Source: CAZAQV01 sp964487255
GTDB lineage: Bacteria; Myxococcota_A; Polyangia; Polyangiales; CAZAQV01
Length of the DNA stretch: 24,809 bases
Assembly: GCA_964487255.1 (NCBI GenBank)
Contig: CAZAQV010000045.1
Span: forward strand, 1-24,809
Direction: 5' to 3'
In this document: positions 16,963-24,528 of the stretch, piece after piece
How positions within the stretch are numbered: position 1 is the stretch's first letter
How the letters are laid out: each line of letters begins with the position of its first letter
Notes under the pieces: model-generated
Told to the model about the DNA's origin: nothing
The model's database searches: none
The model's input: only the letters and a program-made list of their open reading frames with translations
Made by a program: the position numbers and the translations under genes

Positions 16963-18360
16963 ATGACTGATGCAAACAAGGGATCGCTGCGGAACTGGCT
17001 CACCACACGAGGGTGGATCTTGCTGGGCCTTTTCGCTCTGCTGGTCGCGCTGACCGGTGGCGCTTCGCGCTATGACGCAATTCAGGTCATTCCTCTGCGC
17101 ACGCTCTCAGCACTATTCCTATTGCCAGCCCTGTATTATCTTTCGTTCAGAAAACTGAAGAGAGAGGTGTTTCTCGTTAGTATTCTAGCGTTGTTTGTGT
17201 TGTTGACCGCATTGCAGCTTGTGCCTTTATCGCCCTCAATCTGGCAGGGCTTGCCGACAAGAGATCTGCTTTTAAAGATGGATCTGGTACTTGGGCTAGA
17301 GAACATTTGGCGTCCACTAACGCTTTCCCCGATCCGAACTTGGAATGCTCTCGGCAGTCTTACCGTGCCAGTGGCTGGCCTAATTCTCGCAATTAGTTTC
17401 GGAGCCACTTCTCGGGCACTTTTGCATCTCGTGTCCGCTCTAGGGATCCTTAACGCCGTCTTGGGCTTGCTACAGGTTGTGGGGGGGCGATCAAGCCCCT
17501 TCTATTTTTATGAAATTACCAATCGAGGCGGTGCGGTTGGCATCTTCGCGAATGAAAATCATGCAGGCATCTTCGCGGCTTGCACCATGCTGATAATCAC
17601 CGAGCTTGCCTTGCGCGCGCGATTGGATCCGCCCGTGGCATGGCTTAGATTGTTCTACCCTTCTGCTTTTTTCCTCGTTCTGCTGACCGCATTAGTTGGG
17701 GGTTCGAGGGCCGGATTCGCGTCGGTCTTGGGCGCGCTGGTGGTTTGTTTCTGCATGCTTGTTCTTTCCCCTAGTGTTAAGAAGCGCCGCTCGGGAACAG
17801 ATCCTATTCGACACTGGGTTGAGGCGCATCCGCGAATCTTCTTGCTGCTTCCGCCTATCGCAGTTTTCCTGACTTTAGGGACCTTTTTGTTTCTAGATCG
17901 TTCGCCTGCCTTCGGCGATTTGCTTGCCAACGACAGTTTTGCGGATCTTAGGTGGTCAATTTGGCCCATTACCCTCGACATGCTCAAAGTGCATTGGTTG
18001 GCTGGCACAGGGATCGGTTCATTTGAGAATTTGTACAAGATCTACGAGCCTTCCGAGCTACTGATGCCCGCTTATGTGAACCAAGCGCATAACGATTGGG
18101 CGCAATTCATAATTGAAGGTGGCGCGCCTGCCCTAATTTTGTTGGGGGCCCTCATGGTGTGGGTGGTCAGGGCCTGCTCCAGTTTTATACTGAGCGCTAG
18201 GACGAGGGCTTTGGGAATCTTCTGGATAAGCGTTTTTGCTCTCATCGGGTTTGCGTCATTGGTCGACTATCCACTAAGGACCCCAGCGTTCCAATTGGTT
18301 GGCGTCTGGCTTTTGCTTTCGCTCTCAAGCGATTTGCGTGGCCGTAAGGCAACAGGTTAA
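16963..18360 (+). CDS. O-antigen ligase / EPS polymerase family membrane protein (Wzy_C domain)
   Basis: The protein (465 residues from ATG 16963) has about ten to twelve hydrophobic segments. Its Wzy_C/WaaL-type core includes GIFANENHAGIFAACTMLI (a common N-x-N-H-x-G motif), GGSRAGFASVLGALVV and the loop GTGIGSFENLYKIYEP followed by VNQAHNDWAQFIIEGGAP, with the His of the HND motif. These proteins either polymerise repeat units or ligate glycans in the periplasm. A Wzy-like protein already exists at 7137, so this one may be a second polymerase or a ligase. It shares a strand with the Wza/Wzc-like genes downstream. TTG 16930 and GTG 16942 are alternative starts; the ATG was chosen for conventional codon use, with weak ribosome site support. 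Confidence 0.87.
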   Translation: MTDANKGSLRNWLTTRGWILLGLFALLVALTGGASRYDAIQVIPLRTLSALFLLPALYYLSFRKLKREVFLVSILALFVLLTALQLVPLSPSIWQGLPTRDLLLKMDLVLGLENIWRPLTLSPIRTWNALGSLTVPVAGLILAISFGATSRALLHLVSALGILNAVLGLLQVVGGRSSPFYFYEITNRGGAVGIFANENHAGIFAACTMLIITELALRARLDPPVAWLRLFYPSAFFLVLLTALVGGSRAGFASVLGALVVCFCMLVLSPSVKKRRSGTDPIRHWVEAHPRIFLLLPPIAVFLTLGTFLFLDRSPAFGDLLANDSFADLRWSIWPITLDMLKVHWLAGTGIGSFENLYKIYEPSELLMPAYVNQAHNDWAQFIIEGGAPALILLGALMVWVVRACSSFILSARTRALGIFWISVFALIGFASLVDYPLRTPAFQLVGVWLLLSLSSDLRGRKATG

Positions 18361-18426
18361 GCGTGGGATCAAGAGCTCACTAGTTTCCAGCTTCCTTGAA
18401 ATGATCGGCGCGCTAGTGCGCAAAGA

Positions 18427-19152
18427 ATGAAGAGAATTATGCCCCCTGCAACGACTAGGAAAGTTTTCGCCCTCTGTCTTTCGACAGCCCTCTTGGCGGC
18501 CTGTGCGACCGATCGCTCGTATGGTACGGCGCCGGGTATCGAGGTTGCCGAGTTGGAAGAGTTGCCTGCGCCAAGTATTGAGAACCTTTACGTTATCGGT
18601 CCACAAGATACGCTAGAGATCGAGGTGGTCGGTGCCGCACGTTTGAGTGGAACTTATCTTACAGATGGGCAGGGGCGCATATCATTTCCGCTAATCGGTT
18701 TGCTTGATATTGGTGGGCTCGCGCCCAATGATGCAGCTGACCAAATTGCGAACAGGTTAAGGGGCGACTTTCTCCTCAATCCTCAAGTTCGAATCATTCC
18801 GAATGAAATCCCGCCCCCGACGGTTTCGGTAGGAGGGCAGGTGAATAAGCCGGGTGAGTACCCTGTGCTGGGCCGGCAGTCACTGCTACGGGTTGTAAAC
18901 CAAGCAGGCGGGGTTGCTCAGTATGCGAAATTGGACGACGTATTAATTCTGCGGACAGTGGCTGGCCAGCGCTACATAGGCGCCTATAATATACAAGCTA
19001 TACAGCGCGGTAATTACTCAGACCCATTGGTTTATCCTAATGACATAGTGGTGGTTGGCGACTCGCCGAACCGTCGGAGGTTGGACAGTATTTTAAGGTA
19101 TGCGCCGCTCCTCTCAAGTTCAGCTATTTTGATTGATCGGATTGGACGTTGA
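18427..19152 (+). CDS. Polysaccharide export outer-membrane lipoprotein (Wza type)
   Basis: The 241-residue protein has a lipoprotein signal peptide with lipobox LAAC, Cys26 being the acylated residue. The Poly_export domain starts near residue 54 (YVIGPQDTLEIEV, then GRISFPLIGLLDIGGL) and an SLBB domain follows (SVGGQVNKPGEYPVLGR, residues about 132-148). Wza-type proteins form the outer-membrane exit channel. It is shorter than E. coli Wza (one recognisable SLBB unit), a compact form common in alphaproteobacterial EPS clusters. Its stop overlaps the next gene's TTG by 4 bases (TTGA), so it is coupled with the tyrosine kinase that works with it. The ligase-family gene ends 66 bp upstream. 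Confidence 0.94.
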   Translation: MKRIMPPATTRKVFALCLSTALLAACATDRSYGTAPGIEVAELEELPAPSIENLYVIGPQDTLEIEVVGAARLSGTYLTDGQGRISFPLIGLLDIGGLAPNDAADQIANRLRGDFLLNPQVRIIPNEIPPPTVSVGGQVNKPGEYPVLGRQSLLRVVNQAGGVAQYAKLDDVLILRTVAGQRYIGAYNIQAIQRGNYSDPLVYPNDIVVVGDSPNRRRLDSILRYAPLLSSSAILIDRIGR

Positions 19153-21293
19153 ATAAATATAATGCTGAGGGTCGGGACTTATTGGGCCGCGCATTCGGGG
19201 CTAGCTCTCATGATGAGGCGCCCTCGGGCGATGGAGCATTTGCGTTAGACTTGGAGCGATATTGGCATGAGGCTCTCGGTCTACGTTATTGGATTGCGGG
19301 CATCGTTGGTATTGCGCTTCTGCTCGGCATTCTTGTTACTTTGCTATCTACTCCTCTGTACCGCGCTAGTGCCCGCCTCGAGGTTTCTCAGGTGGCTGCC
19401 GACGTAACCAACCTAGATACCCTGGAGGGCGACAATCGTGTTTCTGAGCTCCAGTACCTGAATACTCAGTACGAGTTGTTGCTTTCAAAGTTTATGGCCG
19501 AACGCGTAATGGAGGCTGGCAACCTTAGGCGAGACGAAGCTTTTCGGGACGCATTTCCTCTCGATGATGTCGGTAACCTGCGCCAAGAGATCGAAGATGT
19601 CTTGTTCGAGAACGTCAGCATTGAACCTATTGCTCAGTCAAGCCTCGTAGATGTCCGTTTTTCCAGTCCTGACCCTGTTGTCTCAGCCGAAGTTGCGAAC
19701 ATGTGGGTAAAGGAGTTTGCTGCGGCCAATTACGAGAAGCGGTTCGGTGCCAACATTGAGGCGCGCGAGTTTCTCCAGGGTCAGATTGCAGAGCTTAGAG
19801 AGCGCCTCGCCCAATCGGAGCAGGAGCTTGTTGAATATGCCAATGCAAATGAGATTTTGGTTCTGAATGCAGGTGGCGAATCTGGTTCCGAGAGTGCCGG
19901 ACAGACACTTATCGGAGCTGATTTGCAGGCGCTAAATACAGCGCTGGCAGCTGCTGTTGCCGATCGAATAAGCGCGCAAGCTGCAGTAGTAGGGGGCAAC
20001 TTCCCCAGTTCTGACCCCAGAAATCAATTACTTTCAACCCTTAGTAAGGCGGAGGCTGAACTTGCAGTGCTGCGCTCAAACTTCGGGTCAGATTACCCAG
20101 AGGTTCAAGAGAAGCAAGCAGAGGTTGATTCACTTCAATCAGCGATCACTGAGGGTGGATTAGATCTTCTGCGTGCGGCTCGGGTCCGAGAAGCCGAGCT
20201 TCGAGATCAAGTCGCTAAGATTAAACGGCGCTTTCTGGGGCAGCAAGGCCAAGGGATCCGATATGGTATCCTTAAGAGGGAAGTTGATACCAATCGTGAG
20301 ATTTATGACGCTCTTCTGCAACGCTTCAAAGAACTCGAAGCTTCGGGGGCTGGCCAAAATAACATTCAGATTATCGATTTGGCTCAAGTTCCTCGTGATC
20401 CATACGCACCTTCGCTTGTCCGGAACGTGCTGGTTTTCCTTGTGGCGAGCTTGGTCCTTGCGTCCGCATTGGTCTATTTGAAGGTCACCCTAAGTCAGAC
20501 TTTGCAGGACCCCGAGGATGTTCGCAGGCGACTTGGTCTCGCGCTTTTGGGCGCTATTCCTCGGAACACGGCAGGTGAAATGACGGACCGGCTTAATGAG
20601 CGCTCGTCCGAAATTTATGAGGCTTACACCACCGTCAGGACCAATTTGAGTTTCCTGACGCCACGCGGGGCGCCAAAGGTGCTCATGTTGACTTCCTCAG
20701 TTCCTGCGGAAGGTAAGAGCATCTCAAGTGTCGCAGTTGCGTCTAGTTTTGCGCAATTAGGTAAGCGTACGCTGCTTATCGACGCTGATCTCCGCAATTC
20801 AAAACTTCGCGATACGCTCGATCTTGGTGAATATGATCGAGGAGGGCTGGTTTCGCTACTAGCAGGCCATGAGGCCGACTTTTCCTCTCAGGTTGTGGCG
20901 TTGGATGAATATGGTTTCGATTTTCTCCCCATGGGTCATACGCCTCCCAATCCGGTGGAGCTTATAGCAGGAGAGACCTTTTCGCAGCTTATTGAGCATG
21001 CGAGATCTAGGTATGATCAGGTGTTTATCGATGGGGCCCCAATGTTGGCCTTGGCCGATGCGATAGAGATGTCGAAGGCGGTCGATGGGGTGGTTTTCGT
21101 TATCGAGACAGAGAGAATTAAGCTACGCGGAATTGAGAATGCAATTGGGCGCCTAACGCGTGCCGGTGCTCAAGTTTACGGTGCGATAGTAACCAAAGTC
21201 AGCCAGAAGAATTCAGCATACGGCTATGGCTATGGCTATGGCTACGGCTATGGCTATGGCTACGGGCCCGAGCAGCAGCTGGAGAAGCACTAA
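19149..21293 (+). CDS. Wzc-type polysaccharide co-polymerase with bacterial tyrosine autokinase domain
   Basis: The 714-residue protein has a Wzz-type chain-length domain, with membrane helix one at about 48-68 and helix two at about 423-445. Between them lies a periplasmic part rich in predicted coiled coil, about 190-370 (for example QIAELRERLAQSEQELVEYA). The cytoplasmic kinase has Walker A SVPAEGKSISS near 517-527, Walker A' LLIDADLR near 543-550 and Walker B QVFIDGAP near 624-631. The tail is (Tyr-Gly)8 at about 691-706, then PEQQLEKH. Such kinases phosphorylate their own tail tyrosines to switch polymer length and export with Wza. Start TTG 19149 is the likeliest because of its overlap with the previous stop. 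No matching low-molecular-weight tyrosine phosphatase is seen in the window. Confidence 0.95.
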   Translation: MNKYNAEGRDLLGRAFGASSHDEAPSGDGAFALDLERYWHEALGLRYWIAGIVGIALLLGILVTLLSTPLYRASARLEVSQVAADVTNLDTLEGDNRVSELQYLNTQYELLLSKFMAERVMEAGNLRRDEAFRDAFPLDDVGNLRQEIEDVLFENVSIEPIAQSSLVDVRFSSPDPVVSAEVANMWVKEFAAANYEKRFGANIEAREFLQGQIAELRERLAQSEQELVEYANANEILVLNAGGESGSESAGQTLIGADLQALNTALAAAVADRISAQAAVVGGNFPSSDPRNQLLSTLSKAEAELAVLRSNFGSDYPEVQEKQAEVDSLQSAITEGGLDLLRAARVREAELRDQVAKIKRRFLGQQGQGIRYGILKREVDTNREIYDALLQRFKELEASGAGQNNIQIIDLAQVPRDPYAPSLVRNVLVFLVASLVLASALVYLKVTLSQTLQDPEDVRRRLGLALLGAIPRNTAGEMTDRLNERSSEIYEAYTTVRTNLSFLTPRGAPKVLMLTSSVPAEGKSISSVAVASSFAQLGKRTLLIDADLRNSKLRDTLDLGEYDRGGLVSLLAGHEADFSSQVVALDEYGFDFLPMGHTPPNPVELIAGETFSQLIEHARSRYDQVFIDGAPMLALADAIEMSKAVDGVVFVIETERIKLRGIENAIGRLTRAGAQVYGAIVTKVSQKNSAYGYGYGYGYGYGYGYGPEQQLEKH
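21219..21266 (+). repeat. Hexanucleotide tandem repeat coding (Tyr-Gly)8 in the kinase tail
   Basis: Eight copies of TAT/TAC-GGC (last codon GGG) run in frame across 48 bases, with five Tyr codons TAT and three TAC. The unit is 6 bp, so gain or loss of copies would keep the frame and change the number of tail tyrosines. Confidence 0.95.
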
Positions 21294-21310
21294 GTTTCGA
21301 GTTCTATAAG

Positions 21311-22477
21311 ATGAAATTGGCTAATCCTTTACGGCTCACTTTATCAACGCTCGGGTGTTTGGTGCTGGCAATAGCTTTGGCGGCACAAACAGCGGGCGTA
21401 GTGCTTACGCACAAAGAACCGGTGATGGCAGCGATGCTTTTTCCGCTCAACGGAGCGGCGCACGAGCAAGTCTCGGCTGCGATCTTTTCATCTTCAATAG
21501 CCATGGATTCAGAGCCTGAGCATTCAGCCCGCATTGCCAAGAATTCGGCACTAACAGCCTATCGGAAGGAACCATTAAGTCCTGAAGCGCATGCAATTCT
21601 TGCTCTCGCACAAAAATCGCGAAAAAAGCGATCAAGGTTAATTGAGATTGCGTCTCAGCTGGACAGGCGCGAGCCTACACTGCAAGCTTTAGTCCTTCAG
21701 GAGCATGTGCAAGCGAAAAGTTATGCAAGCTCCGTTAGAACACTCGATGAAATACTGAGGGTGCGTCCAGCCAGGTCGGCTGAGCTATTTCCTGTTCTAC
21801 TATCGGTTTTCGTACAGCCCGGCGCGGTCTCGGATTTTGTAGGGGTTCTCGACGGCACTTCGCCTTGGCATAATCGTTTCGTCAACTTTGCCGTGAACCA
21901 ACCCTCGGCTTTGAAGAATCTCGTCGAACTGCGTTATCGCGTAGATTTTCAGGACCTGAAATTCGATCAAGCTCTTATCCGTAATTTGGTTAGACAAGGC
22001 GAGCTTGAATACGGTTACGACTTTTATAATCGACTGGTATCTGGACGGTCTGCCCATTCTGGTGAAGAGAATTCGGGTTGGACTTCGACTTATGGTCCCT
22101 TCGATTGGCGACTCACTGAGGATTCCGATTTTCGCGCCCAACCCGGATTGGATGGGAACGAGCTGGAGTTATACGTTAAGCCAGGCAATGGAGGCGTTTT
22201 TGCAGAACGCATCTTGGAAGTTCCGGCAGCACCCTTTCGGGTTGAAGCGAACCATTCTATCGTTCCTCGCGGCGTAGCGAAGGATGTTCAGATTGAGCTT
22301 AGATGCATCTCCGAAGCGCAGGCTTTTGTTGAGCAAGAGTTCGATGAAAGCCCACTGGGAATTTCAGTGAAGAATGTTCCAAAGAGCTGCCGCTTCATGG
22401 AAGTTTCCCTCCATGCCCGTGCCTGGTCAGGACGATCCGCATTAAGAGGCTCGATCCAGCCACTCGTTATAGAATAA
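21311..22477 (+). CDS. Membrane-anchored protein of unknown function with a C-terminal beta-rich domain
   Basis: I do not recognise this 388-residue protein by name. An uncleaved or cleaved hydrophobic segment lies at about 9-31 (LTLSTLGCLVLAIALAAQ), so the rest is likely periplasmic. Residues about 75-200 look alpha-helical and repeat-like (SPEAHAILALAQKSR, LVLQEHVQAKSYASSVRTLD), similar to TPR or superhelical scaffolds. From about 255 the sequence turns beta-rich (YGPFDWRLTEDSDF, LELYVKPGNGGVF, EVPAAPFRV), resembling jelly-roll carbohydrate-binding or C-terminal domains seen in EPS-linked proteins of sphingomonads. It follows the kinase gene after 17 bp and is probably in the same operon as wza and wzc-like genes, suggesting a role in polymer handling. 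Two cysteines near 307 and 355 could form a disulfide. Confidence 0.75.
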   Translation: MKLANPLRLTLSTLGCLVLAIALAAQTAGVVLTHKEPVMAAMLFPLNGAAHEQVSAAIFSSSIAMDSEPEHSARIAKNSALTAYRKEPLSPEAHAILALAQKSRKKRSRLIEIASQLDRREPTLQALVLQEHVQAKSYASSVRTLDEILRVRPARSAELFPVLLSVFVQPGAVSDFVGVLDGTSPWHNRFVNFAVNQPSALKNLVELRYRVDFQDLKFDQALIRNLVRQGELEYGYDFYNRLVSGRSAHSGEENSGWTSTYGPFDWRLTEDSDFRAQPGLDGNELELYVKPGNGGVFAERILEVPAAPFRVEANHSIVPRGVAKDVQIELRCISEAQAFVEQEFDESPLGISVKNVPKSCRFMEVSLHARAWSGRSALRGSIQPLVIE

Positions 22478-22806
22478 TGGTCGCAGCTGCTGTGTGGAAT
22501 TTGCCTGTTCGCAAGGCTCCGCGTGTTATGTGAATTAGATGTGACCAATAGGAGCCAATTTTTCCAAAAGTTGAGGGGATCCAAGGCCTGTTTGTCATAA
22601 ACGGTTGCGTCAGCGTTGGGGCTTTCCTACGGTATATAGGAGGGTGTCGCCCTTAGCAAAGCCTTCATCTAACAGGATTATGTTGAAAGCCTGATGAATT
22701 CGATCCTCTACATGTTGGGGGTTGAAAAACTGGACGGGGTGGAATAGAACTCCTCGCAGATTAGGACTAGGCTTCCATGTGAGCCTAAAACTAGGAGAAT
22801 TAGAAA
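22478..22806 (+). other. 329-bp leader/intergenic stretch before the small secreted protein
   Basis: No gene is seen. The stretch probably holds the promoter for the 72-codon gene. A weak sigma70-like candidate is TTGCGT, 17 bp spacing, TACGGT around 22605-22633. Near the 3' end TAGGCT (22768-22773) pairs with AGCCTA (22782-22787), a 6-bp stem with an 8-base loop. AGGAG at 22793-22797 is a strong ribosome site nine bases before the ATG at 22807. A short plus frame at 22722-22904 has no ribosome site and overlaps the real gene. Confidence 0.5.
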
Positions 22807-23025
22807 ATGAAGAAGTTTATGCTCCCTATCGCAGCAGTGGCTATGGCTGCAACGCCGGTTGTTGCGACCGCGGCCGATGTCCAGCGCAGCACGGAGACGG
22901 CTGATCAGGTGTCTGAGGCAGGTGGTAGCGCGACTATTATCGCGATCCTCGCAGCCGCTGCCGTTATTGCAGGTATCATCATCGCCATTGACGATGATGA
23001 CGAAGATCTGCCCGTTAGCGTTTAA
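22807..23025 (+). CDS. Small secreted protein with one hydrophobic helix and acidic C-terminal tail
   Basis: The 72-residue protein has a clear Sec signal peptide, MKKFMLPIAAVAMAATPVVA followed by TAA-D, with cleavage expected near residues 22-23. The mature part is about 50 residues: a short polar stretch (DVQRSTETADQVSEAGG), a hydrophobic helix of about 20 residues (TIIAILAAAAVIAGIIIAI, starting near 43), a run of acidic residues (DDDDED, 62-67) and the end LPVSV. Short proteins ending this way recur in sphingomonads in my memory, with no assigned function. AGGAG nine bases upstream and a strong terminator right after it indicate a separate, well-translated transcript. It may be a matrix, scaffolding or envelope-stress peptide; this is speculation. 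It is not a PEP-CTERM protein. Confidence 0.85.
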   Translation: MKKFMLPIAAVAMAATPVVATAADVQRSTETADQVSEAGGSATIIAILAAAAVIAGIIIAIDDDDEDLPVSV

Positions 23026-23045
23026 TTTCTATCCAATGCAAAGAG

Positions 23046-23077
23046 CCGGCCACGTGATTACGTGGTCGGTTTTTTTT
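23046..23077 (+). terminator. Strong rho-independent terminator after the small secreted protein
   Basis: CCGGCCACGT at 23046-23055 pairs with ACGTGGTCGG at 23060-23069 (10 bp, with one G-U pair) around the loop GATT, followed by eight T at 23070-23077. It lies 21 bp after the stop codon of the 72-codon gene and closes the EPS locus on the plus strand. Confidence 0.95.
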
Positions 23078-23180
23078 GTCTGATGCAATTTGGCTGGCGA
23101 CAAATCGTGGGCTCTCGGGCTGCTTCGATAATGGTCGCGGGATCAGTGTTCTGGCAGTTGATCGGCGCAATTCTGAGCGC

Positions 23181-24088
23181 TCAGGTGCTGACTCGACTCT
23201 GAGATTTCCTCCATCTGGAATTACATTTTCCGCGCATGAGCGCGGTTGAAGCAACGGGTTGCGTGACGGCGCGTGTCGAGCGCAGCAAGGCGTGCCATCG
23301 CCTGTTCGATGCGGGGGTAAACGCCGCCAGTGTTGCGTATCCATGCGAAGAGTGTGGCCTCTCCGGGGGTCTAATCCCCTATCCAAGCCGCGATCTAGCC
23401 CCGACTATGAGCGAGGCTGGAGCAAGACGTCTCGTTCATCAGCTCTTCGGGCATCCGGTCGTTAAAGATCTCGCAGCGGTCGATTTGAATCGACTAACTC
23501 AGTGTGATTTCTCCCTTCTCCGGGCATCATGTCAGGACCGCATGACAGGCCATCTATGTATCAGTATCGCTGACAATCCCACCGGGCTTCCCGCTTTCGG
23601 CTGTCAGATTGGCTAGCTACTGCAAGACACTGCGACCTGAGATTGATGTTTCCCATGCCGATCGAAAGCACTGGCTGGTCATTTATTCGGTGTCGTGCGC
23701 ACGGAACCGTCTCACATGCGCTATCTGATCGTGAACAAAAGGACTGCACGTGTTATATCCAGAACCGGAGCCCGCGCCTTCATACTAACGGCATGCTTGC
23801 GGCTACTTCACAGACTGAACCCAACCCGTCCTCCTGATAGAAACGCTGGCTCCTTACGGGACTGATAATGAGCCTCTTCTGATGCAGCTTGATAGGCAAA
23901 TGTAGATAGATACACTGGCGACGCTGGTTGGCTAAATCGCGCAACTTGTGCCGAGACCGATATGCTTCGTCCCGCGCGATCAGTGGCGCAGCCTCTTGCG
24001 ACTAGCATCTATGATACGGCACGTGCAGCGCTGGTTCATCGCAGGGCAGGCCAGTAGGTGAGCAACAAATTCTCGCTTTACGATGAGC
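23181..24088 (-). pseudogene. IS3-family orfB remnant (DDE transposase) with stops and frameshifts
   Basis: Successive minus-strand segments line up with OrfB in order. VKREFVAHLLACPAMNQRCT and CRIIDASRKRLRH are the N-terminus. LRDLANQRRQ and then QRFYQEDGL (usual LRDLANERRRFGYRRL and QRLYREEGL) come next. RAPVLD and FVHDQIAHVRRFRA (usual DFVHDQ-GRRFR) follow, then ETSISGRSV, GKPGGIVSDTDT (usual GKPGMIVSDNGTE), EIFNDRMPEELMNETSCSSL (usual ESFNGRMRDELLNETLF) and SLAH. It ends with RPHSSHGYATLAAF, TQPVASTALM and SRWRKSQSRVST-stop at 23181. At least six in-frame stops or frame changes are present. The second Asp and the final Glu of the DDE triad survive; the first Asp is lost in the best frame. 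It cannot make an active transposase. Confidence 0.85.
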
Positions 24089-24092
24089 GCCC

Positions 24093-24199
24093 AAACTTTT
24101 TGCCAGAAGATCCTTCAGCTTAGCTTAGTTTAGCATGGCATCTGCCTCTTTCGGCAAGCCAATGACCTGCTCGTCCCTAAACCTCGTTTTATTCATCAT
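24093..24199 (-). pseudogene. IS3-family orfA remnant (helix-turn-helix transposase subunit), truncated
   Basis: From the ATG at 24199-24197 the minus strand reads MMNKTRFRDEQVIGLPKEAD, the typical start of IS3 OrfA proteins (usual form KRxRFxxEQIIGxLKE). After AMLN a stop follows, and the same region then jumps to AKLKDLLAKSL, which corresponds to the very end of OrfA. The central ~50-60 residues, including most of the helix-turn-helix, are missing. OrfA is normally about 88-100 residues, so this is a broken gene. Confidence 0.8.
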
Positions 24200-24248
24200 C
24201 CGCCCTTCTGTCAGGGCTGGAAGTTAATTGAGACAGGAGGACGTTCAA

Positions 24249-24260
24249 GCGAGCACTTTG
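24249..24260. repeat. Direct 12-bp repeat, copy 1 (between IS remnant and tRNA-Val)
   Basis: GCGAGCACTTTG at 24249-24260 recurs at 24485-24496 in the same direction, each followed within three bases by GCGCGC. The pair brackets tRNA-Val. Confidence 0.6.
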
Positions 24261-24368
24261 GCGCGCGCATACATTGCAAGAATATTCTCAACATGACGAG
24301 GGCTACTGGATCGCAAGTTTGCCACGCGGCCAGTAAAATTTCAGTATTTTAGGCCGGATCCTACTCGA

Positions 24369-24443
24369 TGGTGGGCGTACCAAGGTTCGAACTTGGGACC
24401 CCTACGATGTCAACATAGTGCTCTACCACTGAGCTATACGCCC
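24369..24443 (-). tRNA. tRNA-Val (anticodon GAC)
   Basis: The minus strand from 24443 folds completely: acceptor GGGCGTA/TACGCCC, D arm GCTC/GAGC, anticodon stem CTATG/CGTAG around the loop TTGACAT (anticodon GAC), a 5-base variable region GGGTC, T arm CCAAG-TTCGAAC-CTTGG, discriminator A and encoded CCA at 24371-24369. Total 75 bases with CCA. It reads Val GUC and GUU codons. No second copy of its 3' end was found elsewhere in the window. Confidence 0.97.
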
Positions 24444-24484
24444 GCACCATCGAATGCCCTTCAACTGGGCAGGCGCGCCATCTA

Positions 24485-24496
24485 GCGAGCACTTTG
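24485..24496. repeat. Direct 12-bp repeat, copy 2 (between tRNA-Val and cpdR)
   Basis: GCGAGCACTTTG, identical to 24249-24260 and 236 bp apart, again near GCGCGC. Lies in the 85-bp gap between the tRNA and cpdR. A weak hairpin TGCCC/GGGCA (24455-24471) also lies in this gap. Confidence 0.6.
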
Positions 24497-24528
24497 AAAG
24501 CGCGCAAGAGGCAATCTCATATAAAATA

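Larger units (their letters stand above)
23181..24235 (-). mobile_element. Decayed IS3-family insertion sequence
   Basis: Read on the minus strand, the whole span carries remnants of an IS3-type orfA and orfB in correct order and spacing, split over three frames with stops. The element is about 1.05 kb instead of the usual 1.2-1.3 kb, consistent with an internal deletion in orfA. Possible ends are TGTCTCAATT (minus strand, starting at 24235) and TGACTCGACT (plus strand, starting at 23189), which agree at 7 of the first 10 positions; the true inner end lies between 23181 and 23189 or slightly further out. No target-site duplication is seen. The element lies between the EPS locus terminator and tRNA-Val. 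Confidence 0.8.

Noticed and set aside
22807..23025. Small secreted protein as a PEP-CTERM/exosortase substrate
   Set aside because: It lacks a Pro-Glu-Pro motif and a basic C-terminal cluster; the tail is acidic, and no exosortase gene is present here.
23236..23616. 126-codon plus-strand frame in the region before the tRNA
   Set aside because: It is antisense to the C-terminal half of the IS3 orfB remnant, which explains the open frame.
23716..23871. Short plus-strand frame starting MRYLIVNKRT
   Set aside because: About 50 codons, no ribosome site, and antisense to the orfB remnant.
24369..24443. tRNA-Val as an island attachment site with a matching att copy elsewhere
   Set aside because: No second copy of the tRNA 3' end was seen in the window and no integrase gene is present.
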